Below are positions 50,060 through 57,512 of a stretch of 64,000 bases of DNA, in pieces. Both the position numbers and the translations under genes were made by a program. The notes below the pieces were generated by a model. It had not been told where the DNA came from. It worked only from the letters and a program-made list of their open reading frames with translations, and did no database searches. Source of the stretch: WSZJ01 sp964590435. GTDB lineage: Bacteria > Planctomycetota > MHYJ01 > WSZJ01. The stretch is taken from contig CAZPWT010000040.1 of the NCBI GenBank assembly GCA_964590435.1, positions 1 through 64,000 of the forward strand. The letters are read 5' to 3'. Position 1 is the stretch's first letter. Every line of letters starts with the position of its first letter.

Positions 50060-51519
50060 AGGACAAGGCGGGAGGCATCTGCTGGCTCTGCCAAACCAAG
50101 CTCAACTATGCCTCGGACACCATCGTTGCGGATCATGAAATCCCCGAAGCTGCTGGCGGCGAAACCAAGGAAAAGAATCTGAATTTGGCCCATGACAGGT
50201 GCAACTCATTCAAGCGAGACCACGCAACAATTGATGTCAGGCCTTACCTCCGGCTGCTGGAGAAGATGAAACAGCACGTCGGAGTCGTGAAATATGACGA
50301 TGTCCTCAAACTAATGGACATCGAACCGAAGCTGGTACATCTAACGCTTCAAGACGGAATTGTTGAGATTCAGTCGCCCGATGGCAGCGTCCGCCAGTAC
50401 CCTGTATTCCAAGAACAAACAGCGGACGGAATCGTTTCCTACGCGTTCGCTGAACTACCGATTACAGCTGTATTCAACGATAGCGAATGCCAGCCTCGCG
50501 CTATTAAGCCGCAGCATCTCTGGGCAATCTACAACGATTTGAAGCACAATCCTCTGCACGAGCCTCCAGGATGCAGGGCCCTGAAAGCCAAGGGCGACGG
50601 AATGTACAAGCTGGTCATGTTTGACGGACAGCACAAGTCCATCGCTTCTTGGATTACAGGCAGGAAGACCGTTGTATTCAAGGTGTACATCGATTTCCCG
50701 CGCGAAAATGCAGTAAGGCTCGTCAACTCAATTCAGGCGAAGATCCGCAAGCTCCCGCTTTCCCCATTTGAGCTTGCAGCAAAGATGGCGGAGGAATGGC
50801 AGGATCGATTGGCCGATTACGAGAAGGTTCTCGGCGACAAGTGCTCGGAGGACGGTTTCCTGAACTGGGTTGAGAAGGACGAGCGCGCGCGTGCTAAAGC
50901 AGCGTTCGCCGACGCGCTCATCCAGAACATCATTGAGTCCCAAGACTTGGCCTTCAACAAGTACGTAGCCTCTCCAGGGGCTCAACCCAAAGGAATTCAG
51001 ATTACGCAGTCTGCATTCCGGAACAAGGTCCTGCGACGACTCCTGCGTGAGGAGCCACTTAAGGAGGTGTTCTCCCGTAGTCAAGCACTTCGGAATATAG
51101 AAGCCGAGAACATCGTCAGGCTCTTGAACATCTTCGTCGCACATGCCTTCGAGCCCGCGGGCAAGGAGTTAACCGAGCACGAACGGACTCGTGCAAAACG
51201 AGTTACCTACCAAGGATCGCTCCAGTACGTCATGGGACTGTTGAGACGGCTAATGGCGCACCGCCTTGTGACCGACGAAGGGCGCGAATTCATGGACAAG
51301 GTTCCCGATGCCAAGTCGTGGGCCACCTTGGAGGAGGACATCGAGCGACTCATGAAGCATCCGGTTTGGACTGCAGAGTTCGACCGTAGCGAGAAGATGA
51401 ACGCGGTCAAGGAAGCTCTGAGCAAAAACCAAGATATGGCCGAGGCCTTCGGAGCTGTTGGTCTCAAGCTCGGATACGTCATTGGCGCTGACAAAGTATC
51501 CCAAGCTGACCTCGACTAG
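49984..51519 (+). CDS. HNH endonuclease fused to a DGQHR/ParB-like domain
   Basis: The product has 511 residues. The N-terminal HNH nuclease has zinc cysteines C33, C36 (CWLC), the catalytic-type DHEIPEAAGG (H51) and NLNLAHDRCN (H70, C73). The middle carries VMFDGQHKSIASW (D214-K218), the hallmark of DGQHR / ParB-like domains known from DndB and related defence proteins. The C-terminal half is helical. Base composition is near 50-55 % G+C by eye, far below the chromosome, so it was acquired. It sits next to an EcoRII-type system and converges on vsr with a four-base overlap. A role in phage or plasmid defence is inference. Confidence 0.75.
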   Translation: MPLKISKSLKLKLPEDERDKIEKLLKDKAGGICWLCQTKLNYASDTIVADHEIPEAAGGETKEKNLNLAHDRCNSFKRDHATIDVRPYLRLLEKMKQHVGVVKYDDVLKLMDIEPKLVHLTLQDGIVEIQSPDGSVRQYPVFQEQTADGIVSYAFAELPITAVFNDSECQPRAIKPQHLWAIYNDLKHNPLHEPPGCRALKAKGDGMYKLVMFDGQHKSIASWITGRKTVVFKVYIDFPRENAVRLVNSIQAKIRKLPLSPFELAAKMAEEWQDRLADYEKVLGDKCSEDGFLNWVEKDERARAKAAFADALIQNIIESQDLAFNKYVASPGAQPKGIQITQSAFRNKVLRRLLREEPLKEVFSRSQALRNIEAENIVRLLNIFVAHAFEPAGKELTEHERTRAKRVTYQGSLQYVMGLLRRLMAHRLVTDEGREFMDKVPDAKSWATLEEDIERLMKHPVWTAEFDRSEKMNAVKEALSKNQDMAEAFGAVGLKLGYVIGADKVSQADLD

Positions 51520-51959
51520 CCGTGGCTGTTGCGCCCACGCCCGCGAATGGAGACTCTGGAAATCTGTCGCCTGAGTTGGCGGCGAAGGTCGCTAGGAGTC
51601 TCCACTTGACACTCCCAGATGATCGCAACTTTCCAACCTGATCTGCGGAGTTTCCTGATCGCATTCTGGTCACGCTGGACATTTGCGAGGAATTTCGCCA
51701 CCCAATAGGACCTCCTAGTTTTGGGAGTGTAGCAACGAACACAACGAGCGTGCCGGTGCCAGAAACAGCCATGTACGAAGACGGCGACTCGGACTCGATT
51801 CAGGACGAAGTCGGGACGGCCGGGAAGTGTGCGTTCGTGTTCCGAGAATTTGAATCGAAGTGATCGGAGGCAGGCTCGTACCGCAAGTTCGGGAGCGGTG
51901 CCGGATGATCGGATTCTCGACATGTTCCAGCTTCGTCGCGACTTACTAAGCTTGTCCAT
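51516..51959 (-). CDS. vsr: very short patch repair endonuclease Vsr
   Basis: The 147-residue endonuclease nicks 5' of the T in T:G mismatches that arise when 5-methylcytosine in a Dcm-type site is deaminated. It has NMSRIRSSGTAPELAVRACL (E24), LPGRPDFVLNRVRVAVFVHG with D50, CFWHRH with H68, a Cys/His zinc knuckle through RCYTPKTRRSYW, and GWKVAIIWECQVE. It is the last gene of the dcm-EcoRII-vsr operon, 17 bases after the nuclease gene. That is the expected partnership. Confidence 0.95.
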   Translation of the reverse strand: MDKLSKSRRSWNMSRIRSSGTAPELAVRACLRSLRFKFSEHERTLPGRPDFVLNRVRVAVFVHGCFWHRHARCVRCYTPKTRRSYWVAKFLANVQRDQNAIRKLRRSGWKVAIIWECQVETPSDLRRQLRRQISRVSIRGRGRNSHG

Positions 51960-51976
51960 CGAGTGTACCTATCGCC

Positions 51977-53158
51977 TCAGATGTTCGTAACCCGACTGCC
52001 TCGAACCAGTTCGATGAACTCCTGAACCGTCAACACGCTGCCGAGATCGCTCCTAGAATAATTTCGCCGGACTTCCCTAGGCACGACAAGCCGGACGTCG
52101 TGCTTTGTCATATCCGCGATTTGCGCTGATGAGATCGTGGGCTGAACCGTCACGAGGAACCTGGTCTTAACCTTGGGCGCTTCCTGCAGCACTTGGCGCC
52201 ACCTGTCCTTGCAGGTGCTCTTGACGCCAAGGATCCACACCGGGGGCCTTCCTGAGTCATGGAGGTCGTAGGTTCGCGCGTCCGGTATCACGACGTCTGG
52301 ACGTCCCTCGATCGGTGGACGGACCTCGTGGGGAATCCGATTCTGCCTGAGGACCCAGCTGAAATGGTTCTCCAGCGAGCGGCCCGCCCGTGACTTTCGG
52401 CGATTCATGATGGAGGAAGCCGTCTTGAGGAAGTCATCCACCGACGCAAATCCACTGGCCACCATCGAAGTGCTGAGCTTCCGCTCCACGTGGCGAAAGA
52501 GGTCGTATTCCGTGCGGATCAGGGACATCAGGCTCTCATCCGGTCCAGCCTTCAGGGCCGCGGGGTTGCAGCTCTGCAGCGACTCGACGGCCTCCATCGA
52601 GAATCGGGTTGTGTCCGGGAAGTCGCGGAAGTGGCCGGCGAAAGCCTCGAATCGGCGGGTAAGACAGTCTTGAACCTGCTCGTCGGAGAGCAGGGCGGGA
52701 ATGCCCCCGGTGTAAATCCCCCAAAATCGGCCGATCTCGATGTCCAGCGCAGCCAGCACTTGGTCGGTCTCTTCGTCGCCGGTGATGACGAAGGCTTCGA
52801 ACTTGGCGTCAGCCGTGCGCACAAAGACGACGAGGTCGCCCACACGCTCCGGATCGAGGTAGGGGAACGCCTTCCCGAACCGCGTCAGCCGGTACTCGCG
52901 GCGTGTCTTGGCGCCGTACCACGTGATGCAGGAACTGGTCTCCAAGCCTCCGTTCCACCTGATGCGGACCGGCTCCTTCGTCAGCGAACCCTCATCCGGA
53001 GGCATTCGCGTGAACGACTTCCAAACGGGCTTCGGCAGGAGGTAGCCGCACTGATGGCTGCCCGTCGCGCCCGTTTCGTTCGGCGTGATGAACTTGACGA
53101 TAGCGTTGCCGTGACGCAGCGCGGACTCGATGGCGAGCTCTGCGGGGGAGCCGCTCAT
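51977..53158 (-). CDS. EcoRII-type restriction endonuclease
   Basis: The product has 393 residues. The N-terminal half matches the EcoRII effector (B3-like) domain that binds a second site for allosteric activation. The C-terminal catalytic domain has RAGRSLENHFSWVLRQNRIP, EGRPDVVIPD (D288) and GVKSTCKDRWRQVL with K313, K317 and R319, the EcoRII active-site set. ISSAQIADMTKHDVRLVVP follows. EcoRII cuts CCWGG, and the adjacent Dcm and Vsr fit that specificity. It is translated 25 bases after dcm and would be lethal without the methylase. Confidence 0.93.
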   Translation of the reverse strand: MSGSPAELAIESALRHGNAIVKFITPNETGATGSHQCGYLLPKPVWKSFTRMPPDEGSLTKEPVRIRWNGGLETSSCITWYGAKTRREYRLTRFGKAFPYLDPERVGDLVVFVRTADAKFEAFVITGDEETDQVLAALDIEIGRFWGIYTGGIPALLSDEQVQDCLTRRFEAFAGHFRDFPDTTRFSMEAVESLQSCNPAALKAGPDESLMSLIRTEYDLFRHVERKLSTSMVASGFASVDDFLKTASSIMNRRKSRAGRSLENHFSWVLRQNRIPHEVRPPIEGRPDVVIPDARTYDLHDSGRPPVWILGVKSTCKDRWRQVLQEAPKVKTRFLVTVQPTISSAQIADMTKHDVRLVVPREVRRNYSRSDLGSVLTVQEFIELVRGSRVTNI

Positions 53159-53183
53159 CCTTCATTCCCTCAGAATCGGGCCT

Positions 53184-54392
53184 TCATGACGCGGCTGACG
53201 ATGCGCTCTTGACGAGACAGCCGCGTTTTGCGACGAGCCATGCAAGCACAGGGACGATAGCCTTTGCAACAGCACTGACGACGGGGGGGGACACGGAGTT
53301 CCCGAACTGCTTGTAGGCCTGGGTATCGGAGACAACGATCCGGTGGTTCTCCGGGAAACCCATCAATCGGGCGGCTTCGCGGGGCGTCAGCCGGCGCGGG
53401 TTCTTTCCGGTCTGAGGGATGAGGATCTCGGATCCGTCCTTGTAGTAACGGGCGCTCAGCGTCCTCGTGATTCCGCCGGGGTCTGCGAGCCCGAAGCCGA
53501 AGCCATGGCCCAGGTCGCGATGCTTCCGCGCGTAAGCCTGAAGGTATTTCCACAAGTGGTCTGAGAGCGTGTAGCGCGGGTCGGGATTCGGCTCGAGAAT
53601 CGAAGCGAGCGTCGGCCGCGGTTCCCTCGGTGCGACAGGCGGCTCATAGGGAGGTTCGGGACCGAAGACGCGCTTGTCGAACCCAACCAGGAAAACGCGC
53701 TCGCGGTGCTGCGGCACCCACCCTGCTGCATCCAGGATGGAGGGAACGACCTTGTAGTCGAGATTCTCAAGCGCGCCCTTGATGACCTCCCACGTCCGGC
53801 CGCGATCGTGCGAAAGCAGGTTCTTCACATTCTCCAGGATTAGGACGGGAGGCCGTCTGACCTCCAGGATTCGGATGATCTCGAAGAAGAGCGTTCCCTG
53901 CGCTCGATCCTTGAACCCGTGTTCCCGGCCGAGGCTTTTCTTCTTCGATACACCGGCGATCGAAAAGGGCTGGCACGGGAATCCTGCGGCCAGCACGTCG
54001 TGAAGGGGAATTGACGCGGGATCGACCTTGCGGATGTCGCCTGCGGGCGTCTCTCCGAACCAGGCCTGATAGGTCCGCTGGGCCCACCGATCCCACTCAC
54101 AGGAAAAAACGCAGGTGCCTCCGACCGCTTCGAGACCGATGCGGAATCCGCCGATGCCGGCGAAGAGGTCGATGAATTTGAACGGCACGCCGTTCTGGAT
54201 CGACGGGCGGGGCGGCTCCCGGAACAGCGGCAACTGCGGCTGGTGCATGCCAAGTCCTTGCTCCAGGAACTCGACGACGAGGTCGTTCTGCGAGATTCCT
54301 CGTTCTGACGAGATCTGGCGAAGGCGAGCGTGCAGCCGCGGCGGGAGGTTGCGGATCGACAGCTGCGGACTTTTCGTTTTCTGGGACATCAT
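53184..54392 (-). CDS. dcm: DNA cytosine-C5 methyltransferase (Dcm/M.EcoRII type) with N-terminal ribbon-helix-helix
   Basis: The product has 402 residues. Residues 11-47 (LSIRNLPPRLHARLRQISSE then RGISQNDLVVEFLEQ) look like a ribbon-helix-helix DNA-binding domain. The methyltransferase follows: motif I FIDLFAGIGG (73-82), catalytic PCQPFS (139-144), ENVKNL (187-192), QHRERVFLVG, and YKQFGNSVS near the end. It should protect the CCWGG site cut by the next gene. Related methylases (M.EcoRII, M.SsoII) carry an N-terminal helix-turn-helix that represses their own gene. Here an RHH probably does this, at paired TGATATCA sites over the promoter and start codon. Confidence 0.93.
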   Translation of the reverse strand: MMSQKTKSPQLSIRNLPPRLHARLRQISSERGISQNDLVVEFLEQGLGMHQPQLPLFREPPRPSIQNGVPFKFIDLFAGIGGFRIGLEAVGGTCVFSCEWDRWAQRTYQAWFGETPAGDIRKVDPASIPLHDVLAAGFPCQPFSIAGVSKKKSLGREHGFKDRAQGTLFFEIIRILEVRRPPVLILENVKNLLSHDRGRTWEVIKGALENLDYKVVPSILDAAGWVPQHRERVFLVGFDKRVFGPEPPYEPPVAPREPRPTLASILEPNPDPRYTLSDHLWKYLQAYARKHRDLGHGFGFGLADPGGITRTLSARYYKDGSEILIPQTGKNPRRLTPREAARLMGFPENHRIVVSDTQAYKQFGNSVSPPVVSAVAKAIVPVLAWLVAKRGCLVKSASSAAS

Positions 54393-54430
54393 GATATCAC
54401 CCTGATATCACTGTTTCCCCAGATTGTCAA
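54392..54430 (-). promoter_or_regulatory. dcm operon promoter with two TGATATCA operators
   Basis: On the minus strand a perfect -35 TTGACA (54430-54425) is followed after 17 bases by the -10 TATCAG (54407-54402). Two identical palindromes TGATATCA lie at 54403-54410 (covering part of the -10) and at 54392-54399 (touching the first base of the start codon). They are 11 bases apart, one DNA turn, as expected for a ribbon-helix-helix dimer of dimers. Transcription should start at or next to the ATG, giving a nearly leaderless mRNA. Confidence 0.7.
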
Positions 54431-54524
54431 CGAAACCGCTTTGATTAGGTTATTGTTAGTATCGCAATGCCACAAAATTCGTCAAGGTATCTGCCGGCTG
54501 ATGGCGAACTGGGGAAGCTGCCGG

Positions 54525-54932
54525 CTACGCCCTGCGACCGCCAAAGATCGATTCCATGGCCGACTCCGCGTCGTAGAACTCGTCTTCCGCGAGTTCGCCT
54601 GCCCTGTACCGCCGCCACGCTTCCCGCACCACGTTCGCCAGCACGACCGGCCACCCGCTGCGCTCGTAGAACTTCGCAACCAGCGGCGCGAAACCCGGCA
54701 TCGGGCACCGATCTCCGCGGTTCACCCGAACGCCGCACCCGTGATCGAGCGCGGAGTCCGGGTGAAGTCCAGGGAACACGAAGCAGACGGCGGACCATGC
54801 GCTTCGGAATTCGACGCGGGACAGTTCCGCGAGTTCTCCGCGGCTCATTCGAGCGAGGCGAGCGACATGACGGTATCTGGCGCGGATGTGCCCGAGGCTG
54901 AGAGGGACGCGATCCATCCGCGCGCTATTCAT
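54525..54932 (-). CDS. hypothetical protein, 135 aa
   Basis: Unrecognised. The product is arginine-rich and helical, with SLGHIRARYRHVARLARMSR, then VEFRSAWSAVCFVFPGLHPD, and an acidic C-terminus (ELAEDEFYDAESAMESIFGG). The start at 54932 overlaps the stop of the 100-residue gene upstream by eight bases, so both are one operon. The pair lies between the EcoRII system and a broken gene, in the accessory island. Confidence 0.5.
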   Translation of the reverse strand: MNSARMDRVPLSLGHIRARYRHVARLARMSRGELAELSRVEFRSAWSAVCFVFPGLHPDSALDHGCGVRVNRGDRCPMPGFAPLVAKFYERSGWPVVLANVVREAWRRYRAGELAEDEFYDAESAMESIFGGRRA

Positions 54933-55227
54933 CCCGCACCTCCAGCCCGAGGAAACGGGCCGCTCGTTCGACCTCCGAGGAGTCGTGGACCTTCTGAACC
55001 GCAAGGTCCGGCTTCACGCGCATCCGGCAGCCGAGGAAGCCGGGACTGCCGAGCGCGGAAACTTCAGCCGGGGAATGCCACTTCCCGAAGCTGCCTTCGC
55101 AGTCCTTCGCGGCTCTGACGACGACGTGAAGCGTTTCCGTCTCGCCCGGAACACAGTCCAGCACCTCGGTGTATCGGAACACGTCGCCGCGCTTCAGCTC
55201 GCGAATGGTGAGTGCGGTACTGTTCAT
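54925..55227 (-). CDS. hypothetical protein, 100 aa
   Basis: Unrecognised. The product begins MNSTALTIRELKRGDVFRYT, with a beta-rich look (ETETLHVVVRAAKDCEGSFG), and ends in a helix (SEVERAARFLGLEVRDE). A good ribosome binding site (AAGGAG) lies eight bases before the ATG on the minus strand. This supports it as a real gene and probably the first of the two-gene operon. Confidence 0.55.
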   Translation of the reverse strand: MNSTALTIRELKRGDVFRYTEVLDCVPGETETLHVVVRAAKDCEGSFGKWHSPAEVSALGSPGFLGCRMRVKPDLAVQKVHDSSEVERAARFLGLEVRDE

Positions 55228-55246
55228 GTGCGGTCTCCTTCCCTGT

Positions 55247-55260
55247 TGTCCCGAGGGACA
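55247..55260. promoter_or_regulatory. 14-base palindrome before the two-gene operon
   Basis: TGTCCCGAGGGACA is a perfect 6-base inverted repeat with a two-base centre, 20 bases upstream of the ATG of the 100-residue gene. It could be an operator. No regulator gene is adjacent to suggest a partner. The rest of 55261-55469 shows no gene. Confidence 0.35.
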
Positions 55261-55469
55261 GTTTGGAGCCGGCTCAGCCAGATCGGCTGCGGGAAGGAGC
55301 CGGGACTGCAACGCCGAGCGACGCGGAGAATCTTACGGCGTCGACCATGGCCCTGCCAGGAGGGCGCTTCAATTTCCTGCGGGCCGAAGTCCTGGCTCAT
55401 CCAGGAGTTGGAAACAATCGATCACGACGCGGCGGATTTTTGGTTTTCCCGCCTCGCGCCGCCCGCCCT

Positions 55470-55918
55470 TCACATCTCCTCCTCGTAATTCCCCGTCCTC
55501 TTCCGCATCTTCCGGTCGAACGCCTTCGCCCACTCCGCCGCGTCGAAGGCCTCCGGGCGCCAGAGGCCGAGCCATTCGCGACGCTCTTTCTGGTACTCGG
55601 TCGGCTGTTCGGCGGCCAGCGCTTCCAGGCAGTCCTCGTAGCCGCCCGGGCCGCCGCTGTCCTCCGGGGGGAGGGCGCGGGCGCCGGCGAGGAGCCCTTC
55701 GACTCGCTTCGCTCGCTCAGGGCGGGGACGGGGTCGGGGATGTGGGCGCGGCAGTGGACGTCGACCTGCCAGCGGTCGCCGAAGTCGTACTCGTAGAGGA
55801 TGCGTTTTCCGCCCTCGGTGGCGAAGACCTCGTCGAGGCGGACGTCGCCGGCGAAGGGGCAGGCTGCGGGGATCCTGTAGGCGATGCGTGACGACGACCG
55901 GACGCCGAAGCCGGACAA
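55470..55918 (-). pseudogene. plasmid pRiA4b ORF-3-like protein, broken by a small repeat
   Basis: The first part (VRLDEVFATEGGKRILYEYD then FGDRWQVDVHCRAHIPDPVP) is typical of the pRiA4b ORF-3 family. It then runs into LSERSESKG, the translation of a small interspersed repeat (about 55692-55720). The rest of the family sequence continues in another frame: ALPPEDSGGPGGYEDCLEAL, TEYQKERREWLGLWRPEAFD and the final KMRKRTGNYEEEM with stop. The repeat insertion probably caused the frameshift. The 5' end of the gene is also missing or too diverged to see. Confidence 0.7.
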
Positions 55919-55935
55919 TCTATCGTGGCACGAAG

Positions 55936-56050
55936 ATCGGCGAAACTATCGGCAATATCATCGGCATTATGATTCCATATTAAACTTTTAAGTCTCTTAT
56001 GGACATGATGTTAAATAGTAAATAACATCGGCAACATGATCGGCAATTCA
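55936..56050. repeat. 12-base-spaced ATCGGCAA direct repeats at the fic promoter and start
   Basis: ATCGGC begins at 55936, 55948 and 55960, exactly 12 bases apart, with following bases close to AATATC. Two more copies begin at 56027 and 56039, again 12 bases apart, and overlap the fic start codon. The 55 bases between the two groups are strikingly A+T-rich. The arrangement looks like paired operator arrays around a promoter. Confidence 0.65.
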
Positions 56051-57247
56051 AACCCCAAGAAGCCCATTTCCGAAGGCATCGGCCTCATGGAGCCGATGCG
56101 CCCTTCCGGCGAGCACCCTGAGCTGTCCGACCTTGCGCTGGCCCTCGTTTCGGAGTCGAGCCGGCTGGCGGGAATGCTCCATCCGAAAGTGCAGGCGTCC
56201 GTCGGCGACCTCGTGCGCTCGATGAACTGCTACTACTCGAACCTCATCGAAGGGCACGACACACACCCGAAGGACATCGACCGGGCGCTGGCGAAGGACT
56301 ACTCGGCCGAGGGACCGAAGCGGGCGCTTCAGAAGGAAGCCGTCGCGCACATCGAGGTGCAGCGGCTCATCGACCGCGGGGAGGATCCGGCGGAAGCGCC
56401 GGCGAGCCGTGCGTACGTCGTGTGGCTGCACCGGGAATTCTGCCGGCGGCTGCCGCCGGAGATGCTGCGCGTGGAGTCGCCGGGGAAGAAGGCGATCGCG
56501 CTCGTTCCCGGGGCGCTTCGGGACACGCGCGTGGTCGTCGGCCGGCACGAGCCGCCGCGGCCGGAGAACCTCGCGCGGTTCCTCGCGCGGTTCGAGGAAG
56601 CCTACGCCGCGCCGGGCCTGTCGAACATCGAGCGGATCGTCGCGGCCGGCGCGGCGCACCACCGCTTCCTGTGGATCCATCCGTTCCTCGACGAGAACGG
56701 GCGCGTGGCGCGGCTGATGTCGTACGCGACGCTGAAGCGGCTCGGCGCGGGCGGCCCGCTGTGGTCGGTGGCGCGGGGGCTCGCGCGGCGGGTCGAGGAG
56801 TACAAGGCGCTGCTCCAGAACGCCGACGAGCGCCGCGAGAACGACTACGACGGCCGCGGGACGCTGTCCGAAAAGGCGCTGGTGGCGTTCTGCCGGTTCT
56901 TCCTCGAGGTGGCGATCGACCAGGTCCGCTTCATGGCCTCCCTGCTCGATCCGGCCGAGTTCCTGAACCGGATGCGCATCCACGTCGAGGAGGAGGTCGG
57001 CGCGAAGCGGCTTCCGAACGGCAGCGCGGCCCTCTTGCGCGAAGCCTGGCTCTCGGGGGAGTTCGAGCGCGGGAGGGCGGGCGGGCTGACGGGGTACGGG
57101 GAGCGTCGGGCGAGGGATTCGGTGGCGGCGCTGGTGAAGCGCGGGATGCTCGTGTCGGACGGCCCGAAGTCGGCGGTGAGGCTCGGGTTTCCGGTGGACG
57201 TGGTCGGGCGGTGGTTCCCGATGCTGTATCCCGCGTCGGCGGGCTGA
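56036..57247 (+). CDS. Fic-family AMP transferase with self-inhibitory motif and C-terminal winged helix
   Basis: The product has 403 residues. The inhibitory helix SNLIEG (68-73, S-x-x-x-E-G) near the N-terminus makes this a class II Fic protein. The Fic core has HPFLDENGR (215-223) with catalytic H215; the usual DGNGR glycine is glutamate here. The C-terminal 60-70 residues (LTGYGERRARDSVAALVKRG, MLVSDGPKSAVRLGFPVDVV) look like a winged helix that could bind DNA. The family modifies proteins by AMP transfer. No ribosome binding site precedes the ATG, and the 12-base repeats overlap the start. Confidence 0.88.
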   Translation: MIGNSNPKKPISEGIGLMEPMRPSGEHPELSDLALALVSESSRLAGMLHPKVQASVGDLVRSMNCYYSNLIEGHDTHPKDIDRALAKDYSAEGPKRALQKEAVAHIEVQRLIDRGEDPAEAPASRAYVVWLHREFCRRLPPEMLRVESPGKKAIALVPGALRDTRVVVGRHEPPRPENLARFLARFEEAYAAPGLSNIERIVAAGAAHHRFLWIHPFLDENGRVARLMSYATLKRLGAGGPLWSVARGLARRVEEYKALLQNADERRENDYDGRGTLSEKALVAFCRFFLEVAIDQVRFMASLLDPAEFLNRMRIHVEEEVGAKRLPNGSAALLREAWLSGEFERGRAGGLTGYGERRARDSVAALVKRGMLVSDGPKSAVRLGFPVDVVGRWFPMLYPASAG

Positions 57248-57512
57248 TACCACAAACCGGGTTCCATGCCCCTTCCCGCCGGCTGCGTGCCCTGTGCGTG
57301 ATGCGAGAATCACAGGGACATCGATGACCTCCATTTGCCCCGGGTGCGGTAGGCGGCTGCATCGACGGTGCAATCGCCCCGTTCAATTTCCTGTTGCCCC
57401 TTCGCCCTGCATTCCCTAGGGTTCGGCGCATCAGGGAGGTGGAGCGGCGAAGGCTAATCGTCGCAGCGAGGAATCAAAGTCGAACTGGAATGTTTCGAAT
57501 TCGGAGGCACCG

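Noticed and set aside
57324..57419. 31-codon frame MTSICPGCGRRLHRRC with a zinc-ribbon-like start
   Set aside because: Only one CxxC is present, there is no ribosome binding site and the tail is proline-rich and featureless; too short to support as a gene.
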